A DNA stretch of 9,371 bases from Candidatus Woesearchaeota archaeon (GTDB lineage Archaea; Nanobdellota; Nanobdellia; Woesearchaeales; GW2011-AR4). The notes below the pieces were generated by a model, which saw only the letters and a list, made by a program, of their open reading frames with translations, was not told where the DNA came from and searched no databases. This document shows, one piece after another, positions 1 through 5,440 of this stretch (its first letter is position 1; every line of letters begins with the position of its first letter). The stretch is taken from the NCBI GenBank assembly GCA_016784195.1, contig JADHVE010000047.1, forward strand, positions 1-9,371, read 5' to 3'. A program made the translations under genes and the position numbers.

Positions 1-613
1 CGTGCATCAAAGCCTGTTTGATCTGAAAGGAGAGAATGTTTTTTTTGATGTAGATAATCAATACAAATTGAGTTCTGTTGCAACAAGCTTTATTGCAGGC
101 CAGATGAAGCATGTAAAGGCTGTTTGCGCAATAACAGCACCTACAGTAAACTCATACAAAAGGCTTGTTCCGGGTTATGAAGCTCCAGTCTACATATGTT
201 GGGCCAGTAAAAATAGATCATCTCTGATTAGAATTCCCCGATACAGCCCAGGCAGAGAAAAAGCAACAAGAGCAGAGCTGAGATGTCCGGATCCTAGCTG
301 TAATCCGTATTTAGCTTTTGCAGTAATGCTAAAAGCAGGCCTGGATGGGATAAAAAATAAGATGATTCTTCCAGAGCCTGTTGAAGAGGATGTCTATGAG
401 TTTGATGAAATCAAGCTTAATGAGAAGCATATTGACACGCTGCCAGAAAATTTAGGCAAGGCACTAGAAGAGCTCAGGAAAAACGAAATCATACTTGAAG
501 CGCTTGGAAAACATACAAGTAGAGTTTACTTAAATGCGAAAAAGAAAGAATGGGATGAGTATAAGATCCAGGTAACAGAATGGGAAAAAAAGCGCTATTT
601 CCACATATTGTAG
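1..613 (+). CDS. glnA: Glutamine synthetase, type I, C-terminal part (5' end cut by window)
   Basis: This is the C-terminal half of glutamine synthetase, the cytosolic enzyme that joins ammonia to glutamate using ATP. The frame is open from the first base. The GTG at position 2 is not a start: it is the Val of the conserved HVHQS metal/substrate segment. Counting from that Val, the visible family motifs are HQS (2-4), NSYKRLVPGYEAP (50-62, with the flap Glu at 60), the NRSSLIRIP nucleotide/phosphate-binding stretch (71-79; Arg72 and Arg77), and AELR (91-94). The tail resembles the Bacillus/archaeal GSI-alpha type. It lacks the NLYDLP adenylylation motif of GSI-beta, having DVYEF in that area, so control by adenylylation is unlikely. 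A full GSI is about 440 residues, so roughly 240 are missing upstream. It ends 36 nt before ribL. The family call is very secure; the subtype is an inference. Confidence 0.96.
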   Translation, partial: VHQSLFDLKGENVFFDVDNQYKLSSVATSFIAGQMKHVKAVCAITAPTVNSYKRLVPGYEAPVYICWASKNRSSLIRIPRYSPGREKATRAELRCPDPSCNPYLAFAVMLKAGLDGIKNKMILPEPVEEDVYEFDEIKLNEKHIDTLPENLGKALEELRKNEIILEALGKHTSRVYLNAKKKEWDEYKIQVTEWEKKRYFHIL

Positions 614-619
614 AAAAAT

Positions 620-628
620 TTTAATATT
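620..628 (+). promoter_or_regulatory. TATA-like box of ribL
   Basis: The sequence TTTAATATT is centred about 26 nt upstream of the ribL ATG at 650. That is where an archaeal TATA box would sit if transcription began at or next to the start codon. There is no SD between the box and the ATG. This suggests a leaderless ribL transcript separate from glnA. It rests on position and composition only, in an AT-rich background. Confidence 0.4.
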
Positions 629-649
629 CTTATTTTTTACCTGCATCAT

Positions 650-1051
650 ATGACTACTGTAATGTGCTTTGGTTCTTTTGATGTTTTGCATCCGGGCCAT
701 TTGTATTATTTAAGGGAAGCTAAAAAGTACGGCAAAAAGCTTATTGTTGTTATTGCTAAGGATGTAAATTTTAAGAAATTCAAAAATAAAGAACCAAAAT
801 ACAATGAAAAGCAGAGGCTAGAATATATAAGGGATATCCCTTATGTGGACAAGGCTGTTTTAGGCAGCGAGAAAGATATTTTAGATGTTATTGAAGAATT
901 TAACCCGGACATTATCTGCTTAGGCTATGACCAAAAAACTATTAACGAGACAGAATTAAAAGAAGGGCTAAGCAAAAGAGGAATTAAATCCGACATCATG
1001 CGGATAGGCTCTTATAGAGAAGATATCTACAAGTCATCAAAATTAAAATAA
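650..1051 (+). CDS. ribL: FAD synthase (FMN adenylyltransferase), archaeal RibL type
   Basis: This is a 133-residue nucleotidyltransferase of the TagD/RibL cytidylyltransferase-like family. In archaea this family member transfers AMP from ATP to FMN to make FAD in the cytosol. The nucleotide-binding HxGH motif is HPGH at residues 14-17, within the N-terminal segment FGSFDVLHPGH. The conserved KYNEKQRLEYI segment lies at about 49-59, and a short SSK motif near the C-terminus stands where the family has its second ATP-binding signature. The length matches archaeal RibL, and there is no fused kinase domain as in bacterial RibF. The start is the ATG at 650, with a TATA-like box about 26 nt upstream and no SD. 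A related specificity, such as glycerol-3-phosphate cytidylyltransferase, cannot be fully excluded from motifs alone, but the archaeal context favours FAD synthase. Confidence 0.88.
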   Translation: MTTVMCFGSFDVLHPGHLYYLREAKKYGKKLIVVIAKDVNFKKFKNKEPKYNEKQRLEYIRDIPYVDKAVLGSEKDILDVIEEFNPDIICLGYDQKTINETELKEGLSKRGIKSDIMRIGSYREDIYKSSKLK

Positions 1052-1072
1052 AAAATCAAGGTTTTCCTTTGA
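1045..1072 (-). terminator. Hairpin plus T-tract after the micro-ORF (also at the ribL 3' end)
   Basis: Read on the - strand, TCAAAGG-AAAA-CCTTGA can fold into a short stem (one bulged A), followed directly by TTTTTTATTTT. This is terminator-like and lies just 3' of the micro-ORF at 1082-1123. On the + strand the same hairpin follows the ribL stop codon, and a T-rich run (1077-1103) lies downstream, so it may serve both directions. Archaeal termination depends mainly on the T-tract, so the hairpin may not be essential. Confidence 0.45.
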
Positions 1073-1081
1073 CAGATTTTA

Positions 1082-1123
1082 TTATTTCTTCTTTTTCTTT
1101 TTTCCGCCACCACAGCATCCCAT
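1082..1123 (-). CDS. Micro-ORF encoding MGCCGGGKKKKKK (13 residues)
   Basis: This is a 13-codon ORF on the - strand reading Met-Gly-Cys-Cys-Gly-Gly-Gly followed by six Lys and TAA. Its ATG at 1123 is preceded by GAGGTGAT (1128-1135) with a 4-nt spacer, a near-perfect complement to the archaeal 16S 3' end. It is one of only two such strong SDs seen before a start here; the other is dnaK. A hairpin with T-tract lies just downstream, and a symmetric TATA element (1154-1165) lies upstream. The peptide has vicinal cysteines that could bind metal or be modified, a flexible Gly run and a polycationic tail that could contact nucleic acid or anionic lipid. I do not recognise a named family. The Lys run could be a by-product of a T-tract on the + strand, but that would not explain the SD. 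Its function is unknown. Confidence 0.55.
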   Translation of the reverse strand: MGCCGGGKKKKKK

Positions 1124-1127
1124 AAAA

Positions 1128-1135
1128 ATCACCTC
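1128..1135 (-). promoter_or_regulatory. Strong Shine-Dalgarno of the micro-ORF
   Basis: GAGGTGAT on the - strand matches the archaeal SD consensus GGAGGUGAU over eight bases. The distance to the ATG at 1123 is functional (four T residues). Most other starts in the window have no SD, so this site is the main support for the 13-codon reading frame. Confidence 0.6.
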
Positions 1136-1153
1136 ATTATTTCTGAATTTCCA

Positions 1154-1165
1154 TTAAATATTTAA
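1154..1165. promoter_or_regulatory. Palindromic TATA element shared by dph6 (+) and the micro-ORF (-)
   Basis: TTAAATATTTAA is a perfect 12-bp palindrome. Its centre is about 29 nt upstream of the dph6 ATG (1189), fitting a leaderless + transcript. It is also about 36 nt upstream of the micro-ORF ATG (1123), fitting a - transcript with a short leader that contains the SD. Because it is symmetric, it could bind TBP in either orientation and act as a bidirectional promoter core. This is inferred from position and symmetry. Confidence 0.4.
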
Positions 1166-1188
1166 AATTAACTATATTAACAAAAAAT

Positions 1189-1854
1189 ATGAAGATAGCA
1201 GCATTAATATCCGGAGGAAAGGACAGCATCTATGCAGCCTACAAAGCAGCTGAAAAACATGACCTTGTTTGTTTAGTCAGCTTTAAGTCAAAAAGAGACG
1301 ATTCCTATATGTTCCATACTCCAAATATAGAATTAGTCAAGATTCAGGCTAAAGCTATGGATATACCTCTGATATTTCTCGATTCTTCAGGCATCAAAGA
1401 AAAGGAACTTGAAGATATTGAACATGCATTAAAGGATGCTATTAAACAATACGAGATTGCAGGAGTTGTTTCCGGAGCTTTAGCTTCTAATTATCAAAAA
1501 AGCAGAATAGACAATATCTGCAAAAAATTAAGATTAAGCTCTTTAGCTCCGTTATGGCATATCGACCCTGAAAAATATTTAAGAGAGCTGATAAAAAATA
1601 ATTTTGAAATAATCATTACAGGCATAGCTGCTGACGGCCTGAATGAAACCTTTTTAGGCATGAAAATAAATGATGATTTTATAAAAAAAATAAAAAAACT
1701 GAAAATTCACTTAGGGGGAGAAGGCGGCGAATATGAGTCCTTAGTAATTGATTGCCCTTTATTTCAAAAAAAAATAAAAATTAAAAAAGCAAACATTAAA
1801 ATGGAGAATGAATGTACTGGAACATATTTAATTGAAAAAACCGAATTAATGTAA
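1189..1854 (+). CDS. dph6: Diphthine-ammonia ligase
   Basis: This 221-residue protein of the ATP_bind_4/Dph6 family catalyses the last step of diphthamide synthesis. It amidates diphthine on the conserved His of elongation factor 2, using ATP and ammonia. The PP-loop ATP-pyrophosphatase motif SGGKDS is at residues 8-13. Archaeal Dph6 signature stretches follow: SYMFHTPNIELVKIQAKAMDIP (about 39-60), GVVSGALASNYQKSRI (about 91-106) and APLWHIDPE. The hallmark GGEGGEYESLV lies near 176-186. The length is normal for the archaeal single-domain form, which lacks the YjgF-like C-terminal domains of the eukaryotic enzyme. The ATG at 1189 has no SD but has a TATA element about 29 nt upstream. nadE begins 2 nt after the stop, so the two are very likely co-transcribed. 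Confidence 0.93.
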   Translation: MKIAALISGGKDSIYAAYKAAEKHDLVCLVSFKSKRDDSYMFHTPNIELVKIQAKAMDIPLIFLDSSGIKEKELEDIEHALKDAIKQYEIAGVVSGALASNYQKSRIDNICKKLRLSSLAPLWHIDPEKYLRELIKNNFEIIITGIAADGLNETFLGMKINDDFIKKIKKLKIHLGGEGGEYESLVIDCPLFQKKIKIKKANIKMENECTGTYLIEKTELM

Positions 1855-1856
1855 AA

Positions 1857-2591
1857 ATGGAAGAAATATACAAAAAGATAATTAAAAACATTAAAGACTA
1901 TTTCAAAAAAAACAATATCCAAAAAGCAGTGATTGGATTATCAGGGGGTATAGACAGTGCTGTTTCTGTTAGATTAGTGGTTGATGCAATTGGTAAAGAC
2001 AATGTTTTTGCTTTAATGCTGCCGGAAAAAAGCCTGACAAAAAAAGAAAATATCAAAGATGCTGTTGAATCTTGTAAAGATTTAGGTATCAGATATCATA
2101 TTGGTTATATTGATGATTTCTTAGATGCCTTTAAAAAATTAAAATGGAAACAAAACAAGAATGCTATGGTTAATTTAAAGCCCAGAACAAGAATGTGTAT
2201 CTTGTATAATTATGCTAATGCCCATAATGCTTTGGTTATTGGAACTTCAAACAAAACAGAACTCATGCTCGGCTATTTCACAAAACATGGCGATGGAGCT
2301 GCTGATATTGAAGTAATTGGAGATTTGTTTAAAACAGAAGTTGTTAAATTAGCAGAATACTTGAAAATCCCAAAAAAAATAATAAAAAAAACACCCACAG
2401 CAGAGCTTTACCCAAACCAGACTGATGAGGATGAATTAGGAGCTTCTTATGAGAACATGGATAATATTTTAAAAAAATTAGTAAAAAAGCAGAAAATTGA
2501 TGGAGAAGATTTATTGTATAAAAAGATAATAAAAAAGATAAAGAGCAATGAGCACAAAGGAAAAATGCCGTTCATCATAAAAGTTTTTTAG
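1857..2591 (+). CDS. nadE: NAD synthetase, ammonia-dependent
   Basis: NAD synthetase converts deamido-NAD to NAD in the cytosol using ATP and ammonia. The protein is 244 residues, the length of the single-domain enzyme; it has no glutaminase domain and so depends on free ammonia. The PP-loop SGGIDS is at residues 29-34. The family segment NLKPRTRM (106-113) covers the usual NxxxRxRM motif. GTSNKTE (129-135) leads into GYFTKHGDGAADIEVIGDLFKTEV, a highly diagnostic block. Near the C-terminus, PTAELYPNQTDEDELG also matches the family. The ATG at 1857 lies 2 nt after the dph6 stop with no SD, so translation may be coupled to dph6. Together with nadM at 3239 it gives the two closing steps of NAD synthesis, although the genes are separated by an unrelated - strand gene. 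Confidence 0.96.
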   Translation: MEEIYKKIIKNIKDYFKKNNIQKAVIGLSGGIDSAVSVRLVVDAIGKDNVFALMLPEKSLTKKENIKDAVESCKDLGIRYHIGYIDDFLDAFKKLKWKQNKNAMVNLKPRTRMCILYNYANAHNALVIGTSNKTELMLGYFTKHGDGAADIEVIGDLFKTEVVKLAEYLKIPKKIIKKTPTAELYPNQTDEDELGASYENMDNILKKLVKKQKIDGEDLLYKKIIKKIKSNEHKGKMPFIIKVF

Positions 2592-2608
2592 AAACAATTA
2601 ATTTAAGA

Positions 2609-3067
2609 TTACCTAGACTCAATCTTTTTTGAATTTATTCCAGTTAATTCATCCTCCCTAGGATCCCAATAAATTAAATACTCCCTAATTGCAGCTAATG
2701 CTTCATATTCTTTCTTTGTTGCTTCAAAAGCTTCCAGATTGCATGCTACTATTTTTTCTTCACCAATACTGCTATAATAACTCGGAGCAGCTAATGGAAG
2801 TAATACCCTTCCAAATTTTTCTTTAGAAATTTTTTCACGTTCCACATTAATCCTATTATAGATTTCATGGTAGACAGATCTTACAAATGTTCCAAATCCA
2901 CTTATAGTATGTTTTAATTTAGAATCCTCCAAAATTTTTTCAACTCCAGTTCTATCATCAACCGCCGATATAGTCCTAGTAGCTGTTTCATTGATTGCGT
3001 GAATATAATCTTGAATCGAATAGTCACTTGTACTAGCTCCATAAACTACTGCTGGTTTATTGTTCAT
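2609..3067 (-). CDS. Uncharacterised 152-residue protein
   Basis: I do not recognise this protein. It is a complete 152-codon frame convergent with nadE (17 nt between the stops) and divergent from nadM. It has no signal peptide, transmembrane segment or known motif. A single Cys lies at 109, in IVACNLEAFEATKKEYEALAAIREYLIYW, which looks like a long amphipathic helix. The middle is polar, with a GFGTFVRSVYHEIYNRI segment (57-73). It is noticeably less Lys-rich than its neighbours and uses some codons, such as TCG and GCG, that look uncommon here. This could mean a different origin, but the sample is small. The ATG at 3067 has no SD. CTTATAAG sits about 30 nt upstream, and a 20-bp palindrome lies just beyond it. 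The coding call rests on length, lack of a competing frame and promoter context. Confidence 0.7.
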   Translation of the reverse strand: MNNKPAVVYGASTSDYSIQDYIHAINETATRTISAVDDRTGVEKILEDSKLKHTISGFGTFVRSVYHEIYNRINVEREKISKEKFGRVLLPLAAPSYYSSIGEEKIVACNLEAFEATKKEYEALAAIREYLIYWDPREDELTGINSKKIESR

Positions 3068-3092
3068 GATTTATGTTGTTATACTCTAATCA

Positions 3093-3100
3093 CTTATAAG
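3093..3100 (-). promoter_or_regulatory. TATA-like box of the uncharacterised gene
   Basis: CTTATAAG, itself a perfect palindrome, is centred about 30 nt upstream of the ATG at 3067 on the - strand. That suits a leaderless or very short-leader transcript. It is immediately followed upstream by the 20-bp inverted repeat at 3107-3126. Confidence 0.35.
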
Positions 3101-3106
3101 ATTTAT

Positions 3107-3126
3107 TGATAACAATATTCTTATCA
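3107..3126. promoter_or_regulatory. 20-bp inverted repeat, candidate operator
   Basis: TGATAACAATATTCTTATCA equals its own reverse complement at 18 of 20 positions. The only breaks are positions 7 and 14, where C faces C. It overlaps a second small inverted repeat, ATTCT-TATC-AGAAT (3117-3130). It lies in the divergent region between the uncharacterised - strand gene and nadM, about 7 nt upstream of the likely TATA box of the former and 113 nt from the nadM start. The symmetry suggests a dimeric regulator site. No regulator is identified. Confidence 0.45.
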
Positions 3127-3205
3127 GAATAATTGTCAGTTAAATTAATTCCCAATAGATTTTATAATTTTAAATAATAACCTATATAACTAAAAATAAC
3201 AAAAA

Positions 3206-3216
3206 AAATATAAACT
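3206..3216 (+). promoter_or_regulatory. TATA-like box that sets the nadM start
   Basis: AAAATATAAAC lies about 28 nt upstream of the ATG at 3239, suitable for a leaderless transcript starting at that ATG. The alternative in-frame TTG at 3227 would lie only about 16 nt from the box, so it would be outside or at the very end of the mRNA. This favours the ATG. Confidence 0.45.
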
Positions 3217-3238
3217 AAGTATCAACTTGCCCTATCTT

Positions 3239-3742
3239 ATGTCAACAGCCTTATTCATCGGCAGGTTTCAGCCATTCCATAAGGCGCATCTACAGGATAT
3301 AAAAAATATTTTAAAAGACTGTGACAAATTAATTATATCTATTGGATCTTCCCAGCATTCAAACACCCAAGACAACCCCTTTTCTTTTGAGGAAAGGATT
3401 GAAATGATTGAGGATGCCTTAATCAGCGAAAACATTGGAAATTATACAATCTTTCCGGTTCCTGATGTCGGCAATGACAGCAAATGGATTGAGCATTTGA
3501 TCACCTTAGTTCCCAAGTTTGATATTGTTTATACAGGAAATGACTGGACTGAAAAATGCTTTAAGAATTATAAGGAAAAATTCATGGTCAAAAAAATAAA
3601 ATTAATTCCAGGTATTAACAGCACAACAATAAGAGACAAAATGATAAAGAATGAAAACTGGCAGGAGTTAGTGCCTGAAACAGTTATCGGGTTTATAAAA
3701 AGAGTTAAGGGTGCTGAGAGAATTAAAAAAATATGCAGGTAA
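3239..3742 (+). CDS. nadM: Nicotinamide-nucleotide adenylyltransferase, archaeal type
   Basis: This is a 167-residue NMN adenylyltransferase of the archaeal type. It joins AMP from ATP to nicotinamide (or nicotinate) mononucleotide to form NAD or deamido-NAD. The N-terminus ALFIGRFQPFHKAHL is the nucleotide-binding signature, and INSTTIRDKM in the C-terminal part is the second ATP-binding motif (SxTxxR-like). The length equals the archaeal family. The oddity is the HxGH motif, which reads HKAH (residues 14-17) with Ala in place of the usual Gly; both histidines are kept. An in-frame TTG at 3227 would add four residues, but the ATG at 3239 begins exactly at the usual family N-terminus and fits the TATA spacing. 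The TAA (3740-3742) abuts the dnaJ stop on the other strand. Its product or substrate is shared with NadE. Confidence 0.93.
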   Translation: MSTALFIGRFQPFHKAHLQDIKNILKDCDKLIISIGSSQHSNTQDNPFSFEERIEMIEDALISENIGNYTIFPVPDVGNDSKWIEHLITLVPKFDIVYTGNDWTEKCFKNYKEKFMVKKIKLIPGINSTTIRDKMIKNENWQELVPETVIGFIKRVKGAERIKKICR

Positions 3743-4849
3743 CTATTCAAAAACCTTCTTAAAAAAACCTTTCTGTTTACTTTCTTTCTCAAACGCTTTA
3801 AGCAATTCTTTCTGTTTTTTGCTTAACCTCTCCGGAACAGAAATAATAACCTCAATATTTTCATCTCCAGAGCCAGAGCCATGCAAATGCGGAATCCCCT
3901 TACCCCTCATCCGAAAGGTTGTATTGCTCTGTGTTCCTGAAGGAATCTTTAATTTTGCCTTTCCTTTTAATGTAGGAACATCTATCTCTCCGCCTAATGA
4001 TGCTATTGTAAAAGGCAGATTAACCTTAATATAAATATCATCACCATGCCTTTCAAAAACATCATGATCCTTAACATACATTATGACATACAAATCCCCT
4101 GAAGGTGCGCCTTTTTCTCCTGCTTCCCCTTCCCCTGTTATTCTTAAATTAGTTCCGGTCTCTGAGCCGGCAGGGACTCCAATCTCGATTCTTCTTGTTT
4201 TCTTGACAACACCTGTCCCATCACAGACAGGACATTCATTCTTTACATACTTGCCCTGACCTCTGCATTTGCCGCATGTATTAGTTGTAGAAAACATCCC
4301 AAAAGGTGTCCTTTGGGTTCTTCTGTAAACTCCAGCTCCGTTGCACTGAGGGCAGTCAACAATATCTGAGCTTGACTCTGCTCCGCTACCGTCACATTTG
4401 CTGCATTTCTCTAATCTGGGTATTGTTATATTCTTTGTTGTGCCTGTTGCAGCATCTTCTAGGCTTATTTCTAGATCATATCTTAAATCTGACCCTCCTC
4501 TTGCTCTCCTTCTCCCTCTACCTCCAGAAGGCGCTCCAAAAAAGCTTTCAAAAATATTGTCAAAATCAAAGCCTCCAATATCTGACGCAAAATCTGAGAA
4601 GTCGAATCCCTGGAAGCCTCCGGAAAACTGGTCGGCAGTTTTTCCAAACCTGTCATACTGCTCGCGTTTCTGGTCATCTCCTAGAACTGCTGCTGCCTCG
4701 TTAATCTCTTTAAATTTCTCATCAGAGCCTCCTTCTTTATTTAAGTCAGGATGATATTTCTTAGCTAATTGTTTATAGGATTTTTTAATTTCCTCTTTAG
4801 TAGAATTTTTATCTACTCCTAAAATCCCATAATAATCCTTTTCTGTCAT
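3743..4849 (-). CDS. dnaJ: Hsp40 co-chaperone DnaJ, type I
   Basis: DnaJ brings unfolded clients to DnaK and stimulates its ATPase. All parts of a full type I (class A) DnaJ are present in 368 residues. The J-domain is at 1-68 with HPD at 33-35. A Gly/Phe-rich linker spans about 76-120 and contains a DNIF segment near 97-100 like the regulatory DIF motif. Four CxxCxGxG zinc repeats start at 149, 166, 192 and 206. Two C-terminal client-binding domains follow (about 214-345), and then a Lys-rich tail. The ATG at 4849 has no SD, but GCTATAAC on the + strand (4871-4878) gives a TATA-like box about 25 nt upstream. The gene therefore probably has its own promoter in addition to any read-through from the HD gene 59 nt upstream. 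The 3' end directly abuts nadM. Confidence 0.97.
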   Translation of the reverse strand: MTEKDYYGILGVDKNSTKEEIKKSYKQLAKKYHPDLNKEGGSDEKFKEINEAAAVLGDDQKREQYDRFGKTADQFSGGFQGFDFSDFASDIGGFDFDNIFESFFGAPSGGRGRRRARGGSDLRYDLEISLEDAATGTTKNITIPRLEKCSKCDGSGAESSSDIVDCPQCNGAGVYRRTQRTPFGMFSTTNTCGKCRGQGKYVKNECPVCDGTGVVKKTRRIEIGVPAGSETGTNLRITGEGEAGEKGAPSGDLYVIMYVKDHDVFERHGDDIYIKVNLPFTIASLGGEIDVPTLKGKAKLKIPSGTQSNTTFRMRGKGIPHLHGSGSGDENIEVIISVPERLSKKQKELLKAFEKESKQKGFFKKVFE

Positions 4850-4856
4850 TTTAATT

Positions 4857-4869
4857 TTTAACCGTTAAA
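4857..4869. promoter_or_regulatory. 13-bp palindrome in the dnaJ promoter
   Basis: TTTAACCGTTAAA has perfect 6-bp arms around one base. It lies between the TATA-like box (4871-4878) and the dnaJ ATG (4849). A protein bound there would block initiation complex assembly, so it is a candidate repressor site. The evidence is symmetry and position only. Confidence 0.35.
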
Positions 4870-4870
4870 T

Positions 4871-4878
4871 GCTATAAC
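4871..4878 (-). promoter_or_regulatory. TATA-like box of dnaJ
   Basis: On the - strand this reads GTTATAGC and is centred about 25 nt upstream of the dnaJ ATG at 4849, where no SD is present. This suggests a separate leaderless dnaJ transcript inside the chaperone cluster. Confidence 0.38.
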
Positions 4879-4908
4879 CTTGCAATTATCTGAATCTTTT
4901 TTAGTTTA

Positions 4909-5391
4909 TTACTGACTTTTTTTATTTAATTCTTCCTCAATCTTTTTTGTAAATTCAAATTCTTTTTTATCATCTCTGTTATATCTGATTTTTAAGTCAT
5001 CAAACCTTTCCCTCAGACTAACAACTTGATTACCTTTTACCCGTTTGTCAGCATAAAAGACAATCTTCTCTTCTATTGTTTTTGGCTTGTGCTCTTCTTG
5101 GTTAATATGGGACAAACCGTGTTTTCTTATTATAGTAGCTATTTCCGGAAATCCCAGTTTATTTAATAAGTTTGCTCCTTCTATAAGGTGATTATCTTCA
5201 ACCCTTTGGATATCATGCAGCAAGGAAGCTGCAATTACCATATCCTTATTGATTTCAATTCCTTTTTGCTCTAGTTTATTAGCTAAGACTAATGCAAATT
5301 CACAAACAGTTTTTGAATGCTCAATTACATTAGAAGGAGTTTTGTTGTCTTTCAACATCTGCAGGCATTGTTCTTCACCAGGTATGTTCAT
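4909..5391 (-). CDS. HD-domain metal-dependent phosphohydrolase
   Basis: This 160-residue protein is essentially one HD domain, a fold that hydrolyses phosphate esters (nucleotides, cyclic nucleotides, RNA 2',3'-cyclic ends) with divalent metals. The metal-ligand pattern is visible: His25, His59-Asp60 in ASLLHDIQR, His68, His91 and Asp115 in FYADKRV. The usual HDIG reads HDIQ, so the Gly is replaced by Gln. The C-terminal 45 residues are charged and probably helical. The substrate cannot be told from sequence. It lies between dnaK (46 nt from the dnaK stop to its ATG) and dnaJ (59 nt). Its placement inside the chaperone set could mean co-regulation under stress or simple read-through. There is no SD. 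A T-tract terminator-like element precedes it, so it may have its own promoter. Confidence 0.85.
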   Translation of the reverse strand: MNIPGEEQCLQMLKDNKTPSNVIEHSKTVCEFALVLANKLEQKGIEINKDMVIAASLLHDIQRVEDNHLIEGANLLNKLGFPEIATIIRKHGLSHINQEEHKPKTIEEKIVFYADKRVKGNQVVSLRERFDDLKIRYNRDDKKEFEFTKKIEEELNKKSQ

Positions 5392-5408
5392 TTTTTGTTG
5401 TTGTTTAA

Positions 5409-5440
5409 ATAATAAAAAAATAAAAAATAATCACTTATTA
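5409..5440 (-). terminator. Hairpin and T-tract at the dnaK 3' end
   Basis: On the - strand the dnaK stop is followed at once by a second stop (TAATAA). The AATAA-GTGA-TTATT element can form a weak 5-bp stem, and a run TTTTTATTTTTTTATT follows. The T-tract is the feature archaeal RNA polymerase responds to. Partial termination here would lower expression of the HD gene relative to dnaK. Confidence 0.45.

Noticed and set aside
3227..3238. TTG start giving NadM four extra residues
   Set aside because: The ATG at 3239 matches the usual family N-terminus and has a TATA-like box at about -28. From the TTG the box would be too close (about 16 nt).
3568..3792. Hydrophobic - strand frame of 74 codons opposite nadM
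   Set aside because: It is antisense to a well-conserved enzyme. Its hydrophobicity is what the complement of Lys-rich codons gives, and it overlaps the dnaJ 3' end.
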